Assembly (NCBI GenBank): GCA_017694345.1
Contig: JADIMY010000077.1
Coordinates: forward strand, 1 to 40,884
Length of the DNA: 40,884 bases
DNA from: Candidatus Onthovivens merdipullorum
GTDB taxonomy: Bacteria > Bacillota_I > Bacilli_A > RFN20 > CAG-826
Reading direction: 5' to 3'
The translations under genes and the position numbers were made by a program. The stretch's first letter is position 1. Every line of letters begins with the position of its first letter. Shown here piece by piece: positions 16,956 through 25,361 of this stretch. The notes under the pieces were generated by a model, which saw nothing but the letters and a program-made list of their open reading frames with translations, did not search any database and had not been told where the DNA came from.

Positions 16956-17861
16956 ATGGGTGTAATTTATTTAAAAAGTATAAATGATTTAAAAGAAGTA
17001 GTTCCAGGTACTAATCTCGTATTAGGCCTATTTGATGGAGTTCATATTGGGCATTATCAATTGATTAATGCTGCTAGATATATGACTAAAGGATCTTTAT
17101 CAATATTAACTTTTGATGTGTCTTTAAAATCTAATGATAGACAAGTTTTATTAAGTTTGGATGATAAAGTAAGAAAGTTTTTAGAGATGGGAGTAGATTA
17201 TGTTTATGTCTTTATGTGTGATGAACATTTTAGAGAGATTAGTGCTGATGATTTTATAAATAATATTCTTAAAAAGTTTGCTCCTAATAAAATTTTTTGT
17301 GGTCCTGATTTTAAGTTTGGTTATAAAGCTCTTGGTAATGTGGATTTACTTAAACAAACTTTTGCTAATGTAGTTGTTTTAAATTATGTGAATGATTACG
17401 ATGAAACAAAAATTTCTAGTAGTATTATTAAACAATATATTCGAAATGGTGAAATTGAAAATGCAAACCGCTTTTTAGGATATGACTATTATGTAAAAGG
17501 AATAGTAGTAAAAGGTAAGAAAAACGGTCATAAATTCGGGTTTCCTACAATTAATCTAGAACTTGTAGCAAATTATGTTATTCCTAAAGATGGAGTTTAT
17601 ATTACTAAAACAATTATTGGAAATAGAGTTTTTCCTTCAATGACGAACGTTGGAACTCATCCTACAATTGATGAACTTAGTAAGCCTCTTATTGAAACAC
17701 ATATATTGGGCTTTGATGAAAACATATATGGAGAAGAAGTTTCTGTTAAATTTTATAAAAAGATAAGAGACGAAATTCATTTTGAAAATATTGAAGATTT
17801 AAAAAATGAATTATATAAAAATGAACAAGAAGTAGAGAAATACTTTGAAATTACACTTTAG
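16956..17861 (+). CDS. ribF: Bifunctional riboflavin kinase/FAD synthetase
   Basis: Makes FMN from riboflavin and then FAD. The N-terminal adenylyltransferase domain has the nucleotide-binding LGLFDGVHIGHYQLI (residues 23-37) and CGPDFKFGYKALGNVDLL; the C-terminal kinase domain has GKKNGHKFGFPTINL and GVYIT...MTNVGTHPTI. At 301 residues it is slightly shorter than typical (about 310-320). A GTG at 16950 and this ATG are in the same frame. The ATG is preferred because AGGTG lies just before it. In many Firmicutes ribF lies close to rpsO, as here. Confidence 0.95.
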   Translation: MGVIYLKSINDLKEVVPGTNLVLGLFDGVHIGHYQLINAARYMTKGSLSILTFDVSLKSNDRQVLLSLDDKVRKFLEMGVDYVYVFMCDEHFREISADDFINNILKKFAPNKIFCGPDFKFGYKALGNVDLLKQTFANVVVLNYVNDYDETKISSSIIKQYIRNGEIENANRFLGYDYYVKGIVVKGKKNGHKFGFPTINLELVANYVIPKDGVYITKTIIGNRVFPSMTNVGTHPTIDELSKPLIETHILGFDENIYGEEVSVKFYKKIRDEIHFENIEDLKNELYKNEQEVEKYFEITL

Positions 17862-17926
17862 TAGAAATTTAGTATAAATCTAGTATATAATTAGTAATCT
17901 TTAAAAGATTTTTACATAAATTTTAG

Positions 17927-17955
17927 TTGTATTAGCAAAATTATTTTGTTAATAT
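17927..17955 (+). promoter_or_regulatory. Promoter of rpsO
   Basis: TTGTAT (17927-17932), a 17-base spacer, TAATAT (17950-17955). Transcription is predicted from about 17962. A weak upstream hairpin (AATCTTT paired with AAAGATT, near 17896-17910, followed by TTT) may end ribF transcription. Confidence 0.55.
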
Positions 17956-17961
17956 ATTGAT

Positions 17962-18035
17962 ACTTTTTCCTAGGTATTAACCGTTGTCCAGATTAGTTCT
18001 TGGGTTAAAGCGTATTAAAATAGGAGGACAGAAAA
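17962..18035 (+). promoter_or_regulatory. Possible S15 autoregulatory leader of rpsO
   Basis: TTAACC (17977-17982) pairs with GGTTAA (18003-18008). Inside it, CCA (17988-17990) can pair with TGG (18001-18003 region) only in an alternative fold. CCTA (17969-17972) is complementary to TAGG (18021-18024), which begins the TAGGAGG ribosome site. A fold that closes this outer pairing would hide the site. S15 represses its own mRNA through leader structures in several bacteria; assignment to such a family here is inference. Confidence 0.45.
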
Positions 18036-18305
18036 ATGGCATTATTAAAAGAAGAAAAGGCTGCTATCGTAAAAAAATTTGCTCAAGGCAAAAATGATAC
18101 TGGTAGTACCGAAGTTCAAGTCGCTTTATTAACAAGCAAAATCAAAGCATTAACTGAACATTTAAAAGCCAATGATAAGGATAACAGTGCTAGACGCGCT
18201 TTACTTGTCTTAGTTGGTAAAAGAAAATCTCTTCTTGCTTACTTAGAAAGAAAAGATCGTGATGCTTATGCTAAATTAATTGCTGAACTTGGATTAAGAA
18301 AGTAA
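18036..18305 (+). CDS. rpsO: 30S ribosomal protein S15
   Basis: Primary 16S rRNA-binding protein of the small subunit. The 89 residues match the family length exactly, with GSTEVQVALLTSKIKALTEH, LKANDKDNSARRAL and LVGKRKSLLAYLERKD as in other S15 proteins. TAGGAGG lies nine bases before the ATG. In many bacteria rpsO is followed directly by pnp; here an ABC exporter pair and an unknown membrane-protein gene intervene (18359-23001). Confidence 0.98.
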   Translation: MALLKEEKAAIVKKFAQGKNDTGSTEVQVALLTSKIKALTEHLKANDKDNSARRALLVLVGKRKSLLAYLERKDRDAYAKLIAELGLRK

Positions 18306-18320
18306 GATAACGACATTTTT

Positions 18321-18357
18321 AAAAAGATTCTATATAATATGTAGGATCTTTTTATTT
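18321..18357 (+). terminator. Terminator after rpsO; its right arm may be the next gene's ribosome site
   Basis: AAAAAGATTCT (18321-18331) pairs with AGGATCTTTTT (18343-18353): 11 pairs with one G-U. The AGGA of the right arm lies about 12 bases before the ATG at 18359 and is the only Shine-Dalgarno-like sequence for that gene. Confidence 0.75.
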
Positions 18358-18358
18358 T

Positions 18359-20095
18359 ATGGAAAAAGCTTTTAGTAGTTTAAAATATTTCAAAAAACAA
18401 TTAATATTAGGACCTCTATTTAAAGTTATTGAGGTCGTTTTTGAGTTGCTTACTCCGTTTTTAATGAAATATATCGTTAATGATGGAATTACTAATGCAT
18501 TAAATGGAAATGGGGTTGGAAAAATTGTCTTTCCAGCCTTAATTATTTTAGGTTTTTGTATTTTTGGATTATGTTCAACATTAGTTTGCCAATATTTAGC
18601 AAGTATCGCTAGTCAAGGTTATGGTACGATACTTCGAAATAAAATTTTTAAAAAAGTAAATGAATTATCGATGAGTGATATTGAAAAATTTGGTAGAGGT
18701 AATCTTATTAATTTAGTTAACAATGACACTTCTAGACTTCAAAATGCTGTTGCAGTTTTGATTAGACTTGTTATAAGAGCTCCTGTTTTAGTTATTGGAA
18801 GTTTAATTTGTTCATTTATAATTGATGTAAAAATCGGTTTTATATTTTTAGCGATAATACCAATTGTTTCATTAATTTTAGCTTTAATTACTTATATTAA
18901 TGGTAAGCAATATTTAAAAGTTCAAGAAAAAGTTGATGAAATTTCAACATATACTAATGATGGTATAAGTGGAACTAGAGTCATTAGAGCTTTCTCTAAA
19001 GAAAATGAAAATATTAAAAATTACGAGGCTAGAACTAAGGAATATTTTGATGAAACAAAAAAAGCTAATCTTATCTCAGCTTTAATTAATCCTTTAACAT
19101 TTTTAGTTGTTAATATTGCGATTATTCTTGTTATTTATTTTGGTGGAGATTTTGTTTTAAAAGGAGATTTAACGGACGGAGATTTAGTTGCATTAATTTC
19201 TTATTTAAATCAAATATTAATGGCATTAATTGTTGTTAGCAATTTAGTTATTATTTTTGCTAAAGCTTTTAGTAGTAGCAAAAGAGTTAATTATTTATTT
19301 AGCTATGAACCTAGTGTTGTTAATGCTCCTATAATAAATGATAAGAATATTAAAATAGGGGAAGAACTGTTTTCTTTTAAAGGTGTTTCTTTTAAATATG
19401 TTGATGGAGAAAATGAAGTAATTTCAAATATTAATTTTAATATTAATAAAGGAGAGTTTGTTGGTATTATTGGAGGGACTGGCGCAGGCAAAACAACTTT
19501 AATTAAATTAATGGAAAGATTTTTTGATCCTACTAAAGGAGTCATTACTTTTAAAGGGGATAATATTAAAAAATACGATTTAAAAGATATTAGAAATGAT
19601 ATTTCTTTAGTAAATCAAAGAAATATCTTATTTAATGGAACGATAAAATCTAATCTTCTAATGGCAAAAAAAGATGCTACAGATGAAGAAATTATAAATT
19701 CATTAAGACTTGCTGAAGCCTATAGCTTTATTAAAGATTATGAAGATGGTATTAATCATCCAGTTTATGAAGGTGGGAAAAATTTTAGTGGTGGACAAAA
19801 ACAAAGGATATCTTTAGCTAGAAGTGTTTTAAAAAATAGTGAATTATTGATTTTAGATGATTCAACTAGCGCTTTAGATTATTTAACTGATAAGAAAGTT
19901 AGAGATAATATTTTACATATTAAAGATATTACTGTTGTGATCATCTCTCAAAGAGCGACCAGTTTAATGCATTGTGATAAAATTATCGTGATGGATGATG
20001 GTAAGATTGATTCAATTGGTAGGCATGAAGACTTATTAAAAACTAGTGATATATATAAAGAGATTTATTATTCTCAAACACATAATAACGAGTGA
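18359..20095 (+). CDS. ABC exporter half-transporter with non-canonical ATP-site residues
   Basis: A 578-residue membrane-ATPase fusion: six membrane helices in residues 1-310, then the nucleotide-binding domain. Walker A GGTGAGKTT is at about 372-380 and the signature FSGGQKQR at about 476. In Walker B (LILDDSTSALD, about 498) the catalytic Glu is replaced by Asp, and the switch histidine is Gln (ISQR, about 530). Those substitutions are typical of the subunit that forms the degenerate site in heterodimeric exporters such as TM287/288 or BmrCD. The downstream gene supplies the complementary canonical residues, so the two are predicted to form one exporter, probably for lipids, drugs or peptides. 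The substrate is unknown. Confidence 0.93.
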   Translation: MEKAFSSLKYFKKQLILGPLFKVIEVVFELLTPFLMKYIVNDGITNALNGNGVGKIVFPALIILGFCIFGLCSTLVCQYLASIASQGYGTILRNKIFKKVNELSMSDIEKFGRGNLINLVNNDTSRLQNAVAVLIRLVIRAPVLVIGSLICSFIIDVKIGFIFLAIIPIVSLILALITYINGKQYLKVQEKVDEISTYTNDGISGTRVIRAFSKENENIKNYEARTKEYFDETKKANLISALINPLTFLVVNIAIILVIYFGGDFVLKGDLTDGDLVALISYLNQILMALIVVSNLVIIFAKAFSSSKRVNYLFSYEPSVVNAPIINDKNIKIGEELFSFKGVSFKYVDGENEVISNINFNINKGEFVGIIGGTGAGKTTLIKLMERFFDPTKGVITFKGDNIKKYDLKDIRNDISLVNQRNILFNGTIKSNLLMAKKDATDEEIINSLRLAEAYSFIKDYEDGINHPVYEGGKNFSGGQKQRISLARSVLKNSELLILDDSTSALDYLTDKKVRDNILHIKDITVVIISQRATSLMHCDKIIVMDDGKIDSIGRHEDLLKTSDIYKEIYYSQTHNNE

Positions 20096-20100
20096 GCTTT

Positions 20101-21855
20101 ATGAAAGAGATTAAATTTTTACTTAAATATTTCAAAAATAGTAAGTTAAATGTCGCACTTAGTTTTATTTGTGCTTTTATATTTGTTCCAGCTAATTTAT
20201 TTGCCTTATTTTTTTCTGGTAAAGCAGTTGATACATTTAGCTTATATTTAGATAATAGTATTACTCAAATTGAATTTCTTCATAGTTTGAACTTATACAT
20301 TGTTTTAATGAGCGTATGCATTCTTTTAACTGTTATTTTTCAATATATATTTGAGAGTTTTGTAAATATTTTTATTGAGAAGATTGTTACTAATATTCGA
20401 AATGATATTTATATTAAATTAAATAAAGTATCGATTAAACTAATCGATACTCATTTACATGGTGATATCTTATCTCGATGTGCAAATGATATTGATAATA
20501 TATCAACTGGTTTAATTAGTGGTTATAAGCAATTATACCAAGGATTTATAACTGTTTTATTTACTATTATTTTTATGTTTGTTCAAAATTGGTTACTAGG
20601 TATTGTCGTTTTACTTCTTACTCCAAGTAGTGTTTTTATTGCCTATTTAGTAACTAAATATGGCAATAAATATTTTAAAAGACAAGCTAAAAAAGTTGGG
20701 GATTTATCAAGTATTACTTTAGAAGAATTTAATAATCTCGATATTATTAAATCATTTAATTATGAAGATGAATCATTTAATAAATTTAAAAATGCAAATG
20801 ATGAGTTATATAAAGACGGACAAAAAGCACAATTTGTTTCTAGCTTTGTAAACCCAACAACGAGATTAATAACTAATTCTACATACGCAATCGTTGGGAT
20901 GGTTGGTGCTTTACTTGTAGTTTTTGGCAACAATTTATATATTGGAATCGATTTAACAGTTGGAGGAGTATTGACATTCTTACAATATACAAATCAATTT
21001 TCTAAACCAATAAACGAAGTTAGTGGTTGTGTAACCGAAATTCAAACAGGTTTAACTAGTTTAAAAAGAGTTAAAGAAGTGTTTGAATATTTAGATGATA
21101 TAGATGAAGGAAAAGAAGAGCTTGATAAAGAATTTAAATATCTTGAATTTAAAGATGTTAAGTTTAGTTACGATGAAAATAAAATAATTTTTAATGATTT
21201 AAGTTTTAAGATAAATAAAGGTATGAAAGTGGCTTTAGTTGGTCCAACAGGATGTGGAAAAACAACTATAATTAACTTAATTTTAAGATTTTATGATCCA
21301 TTAAGTGGTTCTATATATATGAATGAACAAAATATTTTAGATGTTCCTAAAAAGGAACTAAGAGATTTTTTTACTATGGTTTTACAAGATACTTGGATAT
21401 TTAATGGAACTGTTTTAGAAAATATTACTTATTCTAAACCTGAAGCAACGATGGATGAAGTAATTACTGCTACTAAAAAAGCAAAATGTTACGATTTTAT
21501 AAAAAGACTTCCAAAAGGATTTGATACTTTTATTAACGAAGATATCGGTTTAAGTGTCGGTGAAAAACAACTTATCTGTTTAGCGAGGGTTATGTTAAAA
21601 GACAGTAAATTTTTAATCTTAGACGAGGCAACAAGTAATGTTGATACTAGAACTGAAGTTTTAATTGGAAAAGCAATGGATGAGTTAATGAAAAACAAAA
21701 CATCACTTGTAATTGCACATCGTTTATCTACGATTAAAAGTAGTGATTTAATTTTAGTTATTAATAATGGAAAAATCGTTGAAAAAGGAACTCATGATGA
21801 ACTTTTAAAACTTAATGGTTTTTATAATAAACTTTATTTTTCTCAATATCAGTAA
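20101..21855 (+). CDS. ABC exporter half-transporter, catalytic partner
   Basis: A 584-residue partner of the preceding subunit with the same six-helix plus ATPase layout. Walker A GPTGCGKTT is at about 381, Walker B LILDEATSNVD retains the catalytic Glu (about 509), and the switch histidine is present (IAHRLSTI, about 540). The signature is altered to LSVGEKQ (usual LSGGQ). Together with the intact signature of the first subunit this predicts one active and one degenerate ATP site. An in-frame GTG at 20092 overlaps the upstream stop by four bases and is an alternative, coupled start; the ATG at 20101 is preferred for its codon. Confidence 0.92.
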   Translation: MKEIKFLLKYFKNSKLNVALSFICAFIFVPANLFALFFSGKAVDTFSLYLDNSITQIEFLHSLNLYIVLMSVCILLTVIFQYIFESFVNIFIEKIVTNIRNDIYIKLNKVSIKLIDTHLHGDILSRCANDIDNISTGLISGYKQLYQGFITVLFTIIFMFVQNWLLGIVVLLLTPSSVFIAYLVTKYGNKYFKRQAKKVGDLSSITLEEFNNLDIIKSFNYEDESFNKFKNANDELYKDGQKAQFVSSFVNPTTRLITNSTYAIVGMVGALLVVFGNNLYIGIDLTVGGVLTFLQYTNQFSKPINEVSGCVTEIQTGLTSLKRVKEVFEYLDDIDEGKEELDKEFKYLEFKDVKFSYDENKIIFNDLSFKINKGMKVALVGPTGCGKTTIINLILRFYDPLSGSIYMNEQNILDVPKKELRDFFTMVLQDTWIFNGTVLENITYSKPEATMDEVITATKKAKCYDFIKRLPKGFDTFINEDIGLSVGEKQLICLARVMLKDSKFLILDEATSNVDTRTEVLIGKAMDELMKNKTSLVIAHRLSTIKSSDLILVINNGKIVEKGTHDELLKLNGFYNKLYFSQYQ

Positions 21856-21857
21856 TT

Positions 21858-21890
21858 TTTTAGTATATTTTTAGTATATTTTCAGTATCT
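21858..21890 (+). repeat. Three tandem copies of an 11-base AT-rich unit
   Basis: TTTTAGTATAT at 21858-21868 and 21869-21879 are identical; the third copy at 21880-21890 differs at two positions. The 11-base period is close to one helical turn. The copies lie between the ABC pair and the unknown membrane-protein gene. The rest of the gap to 22098 holds two TATAAT matches (21949-21954, 21955-21960) without a convincing -35. Confidence 0.7.
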
Positions 21891-22098
21891 TTATTATTAC
21901 TTTTTTGCTCATCTTTTTCTAATATGGTGCATATTTAATGGTTTTTGTTATAATTATAATAGTTAATATAGTAACGGAAAAAATAAATGAACCAAAGTGA
22001 AAATATTTTAGTAGTTCAAGAAACGAATCATCAGTTTTTACAAAAAGTAGTGAAATTGCATAAATTTTTAATATAGATGGATTTATGAGGTGCTACAC

Positions 22099-23001
22099 AT
22101 GAAAGAAGAAAATAATAAAATGTATAAAAAATATTTTGATGATTTAAGTGAATATTTGAATTCAATTTTTATTTATATACCATGTAATAATCTTGAGCCT
22201 ACTAAAATTGCTGAATTATATGAATTTCTTTTCATTTACTTGTCTAATCATAAATTCAATTTAAGAAAAATAGAGAAGATTATTTATCTATTTTTATTAA
22301 ATAATTTAAATATTGATAATAAAATATTAATAAATATCTATCATAATAAATTAAATTACTCTATTCATAGAATTAAAGTAATTACTTTATTAAATAGAAA
22401 AGAAATTAAATCTTTAATTAACCCAGAAGTTTCTTTAGAAAGTAACAAGATAGCTTTTAATATTTCTTTTAATGATATAGAGTTACCAAAAAATGAATAT
22501 AAAAAGAACTATTTAACTTTAAAAATAAGTTTAAGCATTATTTTTGCTTTAATTATAGCTATTTTTTTGTTTTTAATAGGCTTTGAATTAAGCTTTATTC
22601 TTGGCGATAAAACATTAGCACCATTAATTCCGTTTAGTAACGATTTAACATTAAAACTAAGAGAAAACAACAATCCTTTATTTAATGATAACTCTCTGTT
22701 AAAAATGTACGATGAAGAAAACTTAAAAGAAAACGATATAACATACGAATTATCGGTTCAAAATTATGATGAAGTAATTTATATAGATTTTGTTGATATA
22801 AATGGAACGATAAAAGAAATAGAAAGAGGGCAATTAGTAGAAAAATCTTTTTATACAGGTTACTTAACTTATAATGAAAGTAATTACTTATATAATTTCA
22901 CTTACCATAATAAAGACAATGACTATGTAATAAATTTTCAAATGTTTAATAAAGATTTTTCTTATTATACTTCGTTTAATGTTGTTAAATTGTATAACTA
23001 A
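22099..23001 (+). CDS. Uncharacterised single-pass membrane protein
   Basis: A 300-residue protein I do not recognise. Residues 1-138 are charged, Asn/Leu/Ile-rich and mostly helical (cytosolic side predicted). One membrane helix lies at about 140-168 (LKISLSIIFALIIAIFLFLI), and about 130 residues follow, rich in Tyr, Asn and Asp, looking like an extracellular beta domain. This layout resembles membrane-anchored sensors or anti-sigma-like proteins, but no motif supports that. The ATG at 22099 is chosen because GAGGTG (22087-22092) is six bases upstream; a GTG at 22090 lies within that site. It is transcribed in the same direction as its neighbours but is separated by about 240 bases from the ABC pair and 93 from pnp. 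Confidence 0.75.
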   Translation: MKEENNKMYKKYFDDLSEYLNSIFIYIPCNNLEPTKIAELYEFLFIYLSNHKFNLRKIEKIIYLFLLNNLNIDNKILINIYHNKLNYSIHRIKVITLLNRKEIKSLINPEVSLESNKIAFNISFNDIELPKNEYKKNYLTLKISLSIIFALIIAIFLFLIGFELSFILGDKTLAPLIPFSNDLTLKLRENNNPLFNDNSLLKMYDEENLKENDITYELSVQNYDEVIYIDFVDINGTIKEIERGQLVEKSFYTGYLTYNESNYLYNFTYHNKDNDYVINFQMFNKDFSYYTSFNVVKLYN

Positions 23002-23094
23002 TTTATCAAATCTTTACTTTTTTGATATAGAAAGATAGTTTTGAAAGTGCTATATTTATTTTGTTAATTTTAAGGAAAGAAAAAAGGAAAAGAA

Positions 23095-25269
23095 ATGATG
23101 AAAAAAACATTCGAGTTAGAGTTTTATGGAAAGAAACTCGTAGTAGAAACAGGAGAAATAGCAAAACAAGCAGATGGCGCTGTTTTTACAAGATTTAATG
23201 ACACAGTTGTTTTATCAACTGCTTGCTGTAGTGATGAACCAAAAGAAGGAGACTTCTTTCCTCTCACTGTAAATTATGATGAAAAGCAATACGCAATGGG
23301 TCGAATTCCTGGTGGATTTTTAAGAAGAGAAGGTAGACCTGGTGAACACGCAACCTTAACCGCTAGATTAATTGATCGTCCAATTAGACCAATGTTTAGT
23401 GAAGGATTTAGAAATGAAGTTCAAATCATTAATACTGTAATGTCAGTTGATTTAGATGCTTCTCCAGAAATGACAGCAATGTTTGGTAGTTCACTAGCTT
23501 TATGTATAAGCGATATACCATTCGATGGACCTATTGCTGGAGTTTATGTTGGTAGAGTTAATGGAAAATTAATAATTAATCCAACCGTTGAAGAAAAAGA
23601 AAAAAGTGATTTGAATTTAGCTATTGCTGGAACTAGTGAAGCTATTAATATGGTTGAAGCTGGTGCTAGTGAATTAAGTGAAGACGAAATGCTTGATGCC
23701 ATTATGTTTGGTCATGAAGCTATTAAAAAACTTTGTGAATTCGAAAAAGAAATCGTAAAAGAAGTTGGTAAACCTAAAAGAGAAGTTAAACTTTACGAAG
23801 TTGATGAAAATATTAAAAATGATATTTATTCAAGAATCTATGATCGTATGGTTAAAGCAATTTCTATTTTTGATAAACTTGAAAGAGCAAGTGCAATTGA
23901 TGCTTTAAAGAAAGAAATAATTGACGATTACGATAATCGTGAATATAAAAAAGAAAATGAACATAAGATGACTATGTTAATGGTTAATGATGTTCTTGAA
24001 TCAATGGTTGCTAATGAAGTTAGAAGATTAATTACTGAAGAAAAAGTTAGACCTGATGGTCGTAAAATTGATGAAATTAGACCACTCGATGCTCAAGTTG
24101 ACTTATTACCTAGAGTTCATGGAAGTGCAATGTTTACTAGAGGTCAAACACAAGTTATCTCAACCGTTACTTTAGGAACAAAAAATGATGAACAAATTTT
24201 AGAAAATCTTACAAGTGAAGATAATAAGAGATTTATGCATCACTATAATTTCCCACCTTTTGCTGTTGGTGAAATTGGTCGTACTGGAACTCCTGGTAGA
24301 AGAGAAATTGGACATGGTGCACTTGGAGAAAGAGCATTAAGCTATGTGATTCCTAGTGAAGATGTTTTCCCTTATACGATTAGATGTGTTAGTGAAGTTG
24401 TGGAAAGTAACGGAAGTAGTTCTCAAGCTTCGATTTGTGCTTCTTGTATGGCTTTAATGGCAGCTGGTGTACCAATTAAAGATATGGTTAGTGGTATTGC
24501 AATGGGATTAATTACTAGTGGACCACTTGATGGAAATCACCCTTATACAATCTTAACTGATATTCAAGGTTTAGAAGATCATTTTGGCGATATGGACTTT
24601 AAAGTAGCTGGAACTAAAAATGGTATCACTGCTTTACAAATGGATATTAAGATTAAAGGTGTTACTAGAGAAATTCTTCACGATGCTTTATATCAAGCAA
24701 ATAAAGCTAGAGCACAAATTAGAGAAGTTATGTCTAAAGCAATCAGTGAACCTCGTAAAGAACTTTCAAAATATGCTCCTAAATTTGACATTCTTTATAT
24801 TGATAAAGATAAGATTAAAGATGTTATTGGAAGTGGTGGAAAAACTATTAACGATATTATTGAAAAATGTGATGGAGTTAAAATTGATATTGATGATGAA
24901 GGCAAAGTTACTTTATACCATACCGATATCGATGCGATTAAAAAAGCTCATAGAATTATTGAAAATCTAACTAGAGAAGTAAATGTTGGTGAGGTTTATG
25001 AAGGGGTCGTTACTAGAGTTGAAGACTATGGCTGCTTTGTAAGTTTATTTGGAGATAAAGAAGGTTTATGCCATGTTTCTAGAATGGCTCATGAAAGAAT
25101 TGATTCAGCTAAAAACTATGTTAGAGTTGGCGAAAAATTTAAAGTTAAAGTAATCGATGTCGATAATCATGGCAAAATAAGCCTATCACATAAAGAATTT
25201 TGTGAGCCTAGAGATGGTGAATCACAAAATACAACATTTAAAAAGAAAAAAGGTTTCTTTAAAAAATAG
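23095..25269 (+). CDS. pnp: Polyribonucleotide nucleotidyltransferase (PNPase)
   Basis: Phosphorolytic 3'-to-5' exoribonuclease, a trimer and the main 3' exonuclease in mRNA decay. The 724 residues contain two RNase PH domains: the first with GRIPGGFLRREGRPGE and LIDRPIRPMF, the second with RPDGRKIDEIRPL, RGQTQVISTVTLG and GALGERAL. The C-terminal parts are a KH domain (KDKIKDVIGSGGKTINDIIE, about 575-594) and an S1 domain (about 635-700, VGEVYEGVVTRVEDYGCFVS), ending in a short Lys/Phe tail. AAGGAAA lies about six bases before the ATG; the second codon is also ATG. A strong terminator follows, and the RNase J-like gene comes next, so the two decay genes are adjacent but separately transcribed. 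Confidence 0.98.
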   Translation: MMKKTFELEFYGKKLVVETGEIAKQADGAVFTRFNDTVVLSTACCSDEPKEGDFFPLTVNYDEKQYAMGRIPGGFLRREGRPGEHATLTARLIDRPIRPMFSEGFRNEVQIINTVMSVDLDASPEMTAMFGSSLALCISDIPFDGPIAGVYVGRVNGKLIINPTVEEKEKSDLNLAIAGTSEAINMVEAGASELSEDEMLDAIMFGHEAIKKLCEFEKEIVKEVGKPKREVKLYEVDENIKNDIYSRIYDRMVKAISIFDKLERASAIDALKKEIIDDYDNREYKKENEHKMTMLMVNDVLESMVANEVRRLITEEKVRPDGRKIDEIRPLDAQVDLLPRVHGSAMFTRGQTQVISTVTLGTKNDEQILENLTSEDNKRFMHHYNFPPFAVGEIGRTGTPGRREIGHGALGERALSYVIPSEDVFPYTIRCVSEVVESNGSSSQASICASCMALMAAGVPIKDMVSGIAMGLITSGPLDGNHPYTILTDIQGLEDHFGDMDFKVAGTKNGITALQMDIKIKGVTREILHDALYQANKARAQIREVMSKAISEPRKELSKYAPKFDILYIDKDKIKDVIGSGGKTINDIIEKCDGVKIDIDDEGKVTLYHTDIDAIKKAHRIIENLTREVNVGEVYEGVVTRVEDYGCFVSLFGDKEGLCHVSRMAHERIDSAKNYVRVGEKFKVKVIDVDNHGKISLSHKEFCEPRDGESQNTTFKKKKGFFKK

Positions 25270-25280
25270 TTGATACAAAT

Positions 25281-25310
25281 AAAAAATGCTCGAAATGAGC
25301 ATTTTTTATT
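25281..25310 (+). terminator. Rho-independent terminator after pnp
   Basis: AAAAAATGCTC (25281-25291) and GAGCATTTTTT (25297-25307) form a perfect 11-pair stem around GAAAT. The flanking A and T runs could also allow function on the opposite strand. Confidence 0.92.
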
Positions 25311-25337
25311 TAAGATTAGCTAAAAATAATATATAAT
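25310..25337 (+). promoter_or_regulatory. Promoter of the RNase J-like gene
   Basis: TTAAGA (25310-25315), a 16-base spacer, perfect TATAAT (25332-25337). AAAGGGG follows at about 25348-25354, eight bases before the ATG. Confidence 0.6.
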
Positions 25338-25361
25338 ACATTCATTCAAAGGGGATATATT

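Noticed and set aside
21987-22076. 29-codon ORF (MNQSENILVVQETNH...) before the unknown membrane protein
   Set aside because: No ribosome site and no recognisable features; such short frames are common by chance in AT-rich spacers.
23004-23027. TATCAAA/TTTGATA hairpin between the unknown membrane protein and pnp
   Set aside because: Seven A/T-rich pairs with a ten-base loop and no following T run; too weak to call a terminator.
23041-23065. TTGAAA (23041-23046) as the -35 of a pnp promoter
   Set aside because: The only hexamers at suitable spacing are TTAATT and TAATTT, which match TATAAT poorly.
24620-24970. 116-codon open frame inside pnp
   Set aside because: Out-of-frame reading of the PNPase second RNase PH and KH region, rich in Leu and Lys as expected of a frame shadow.
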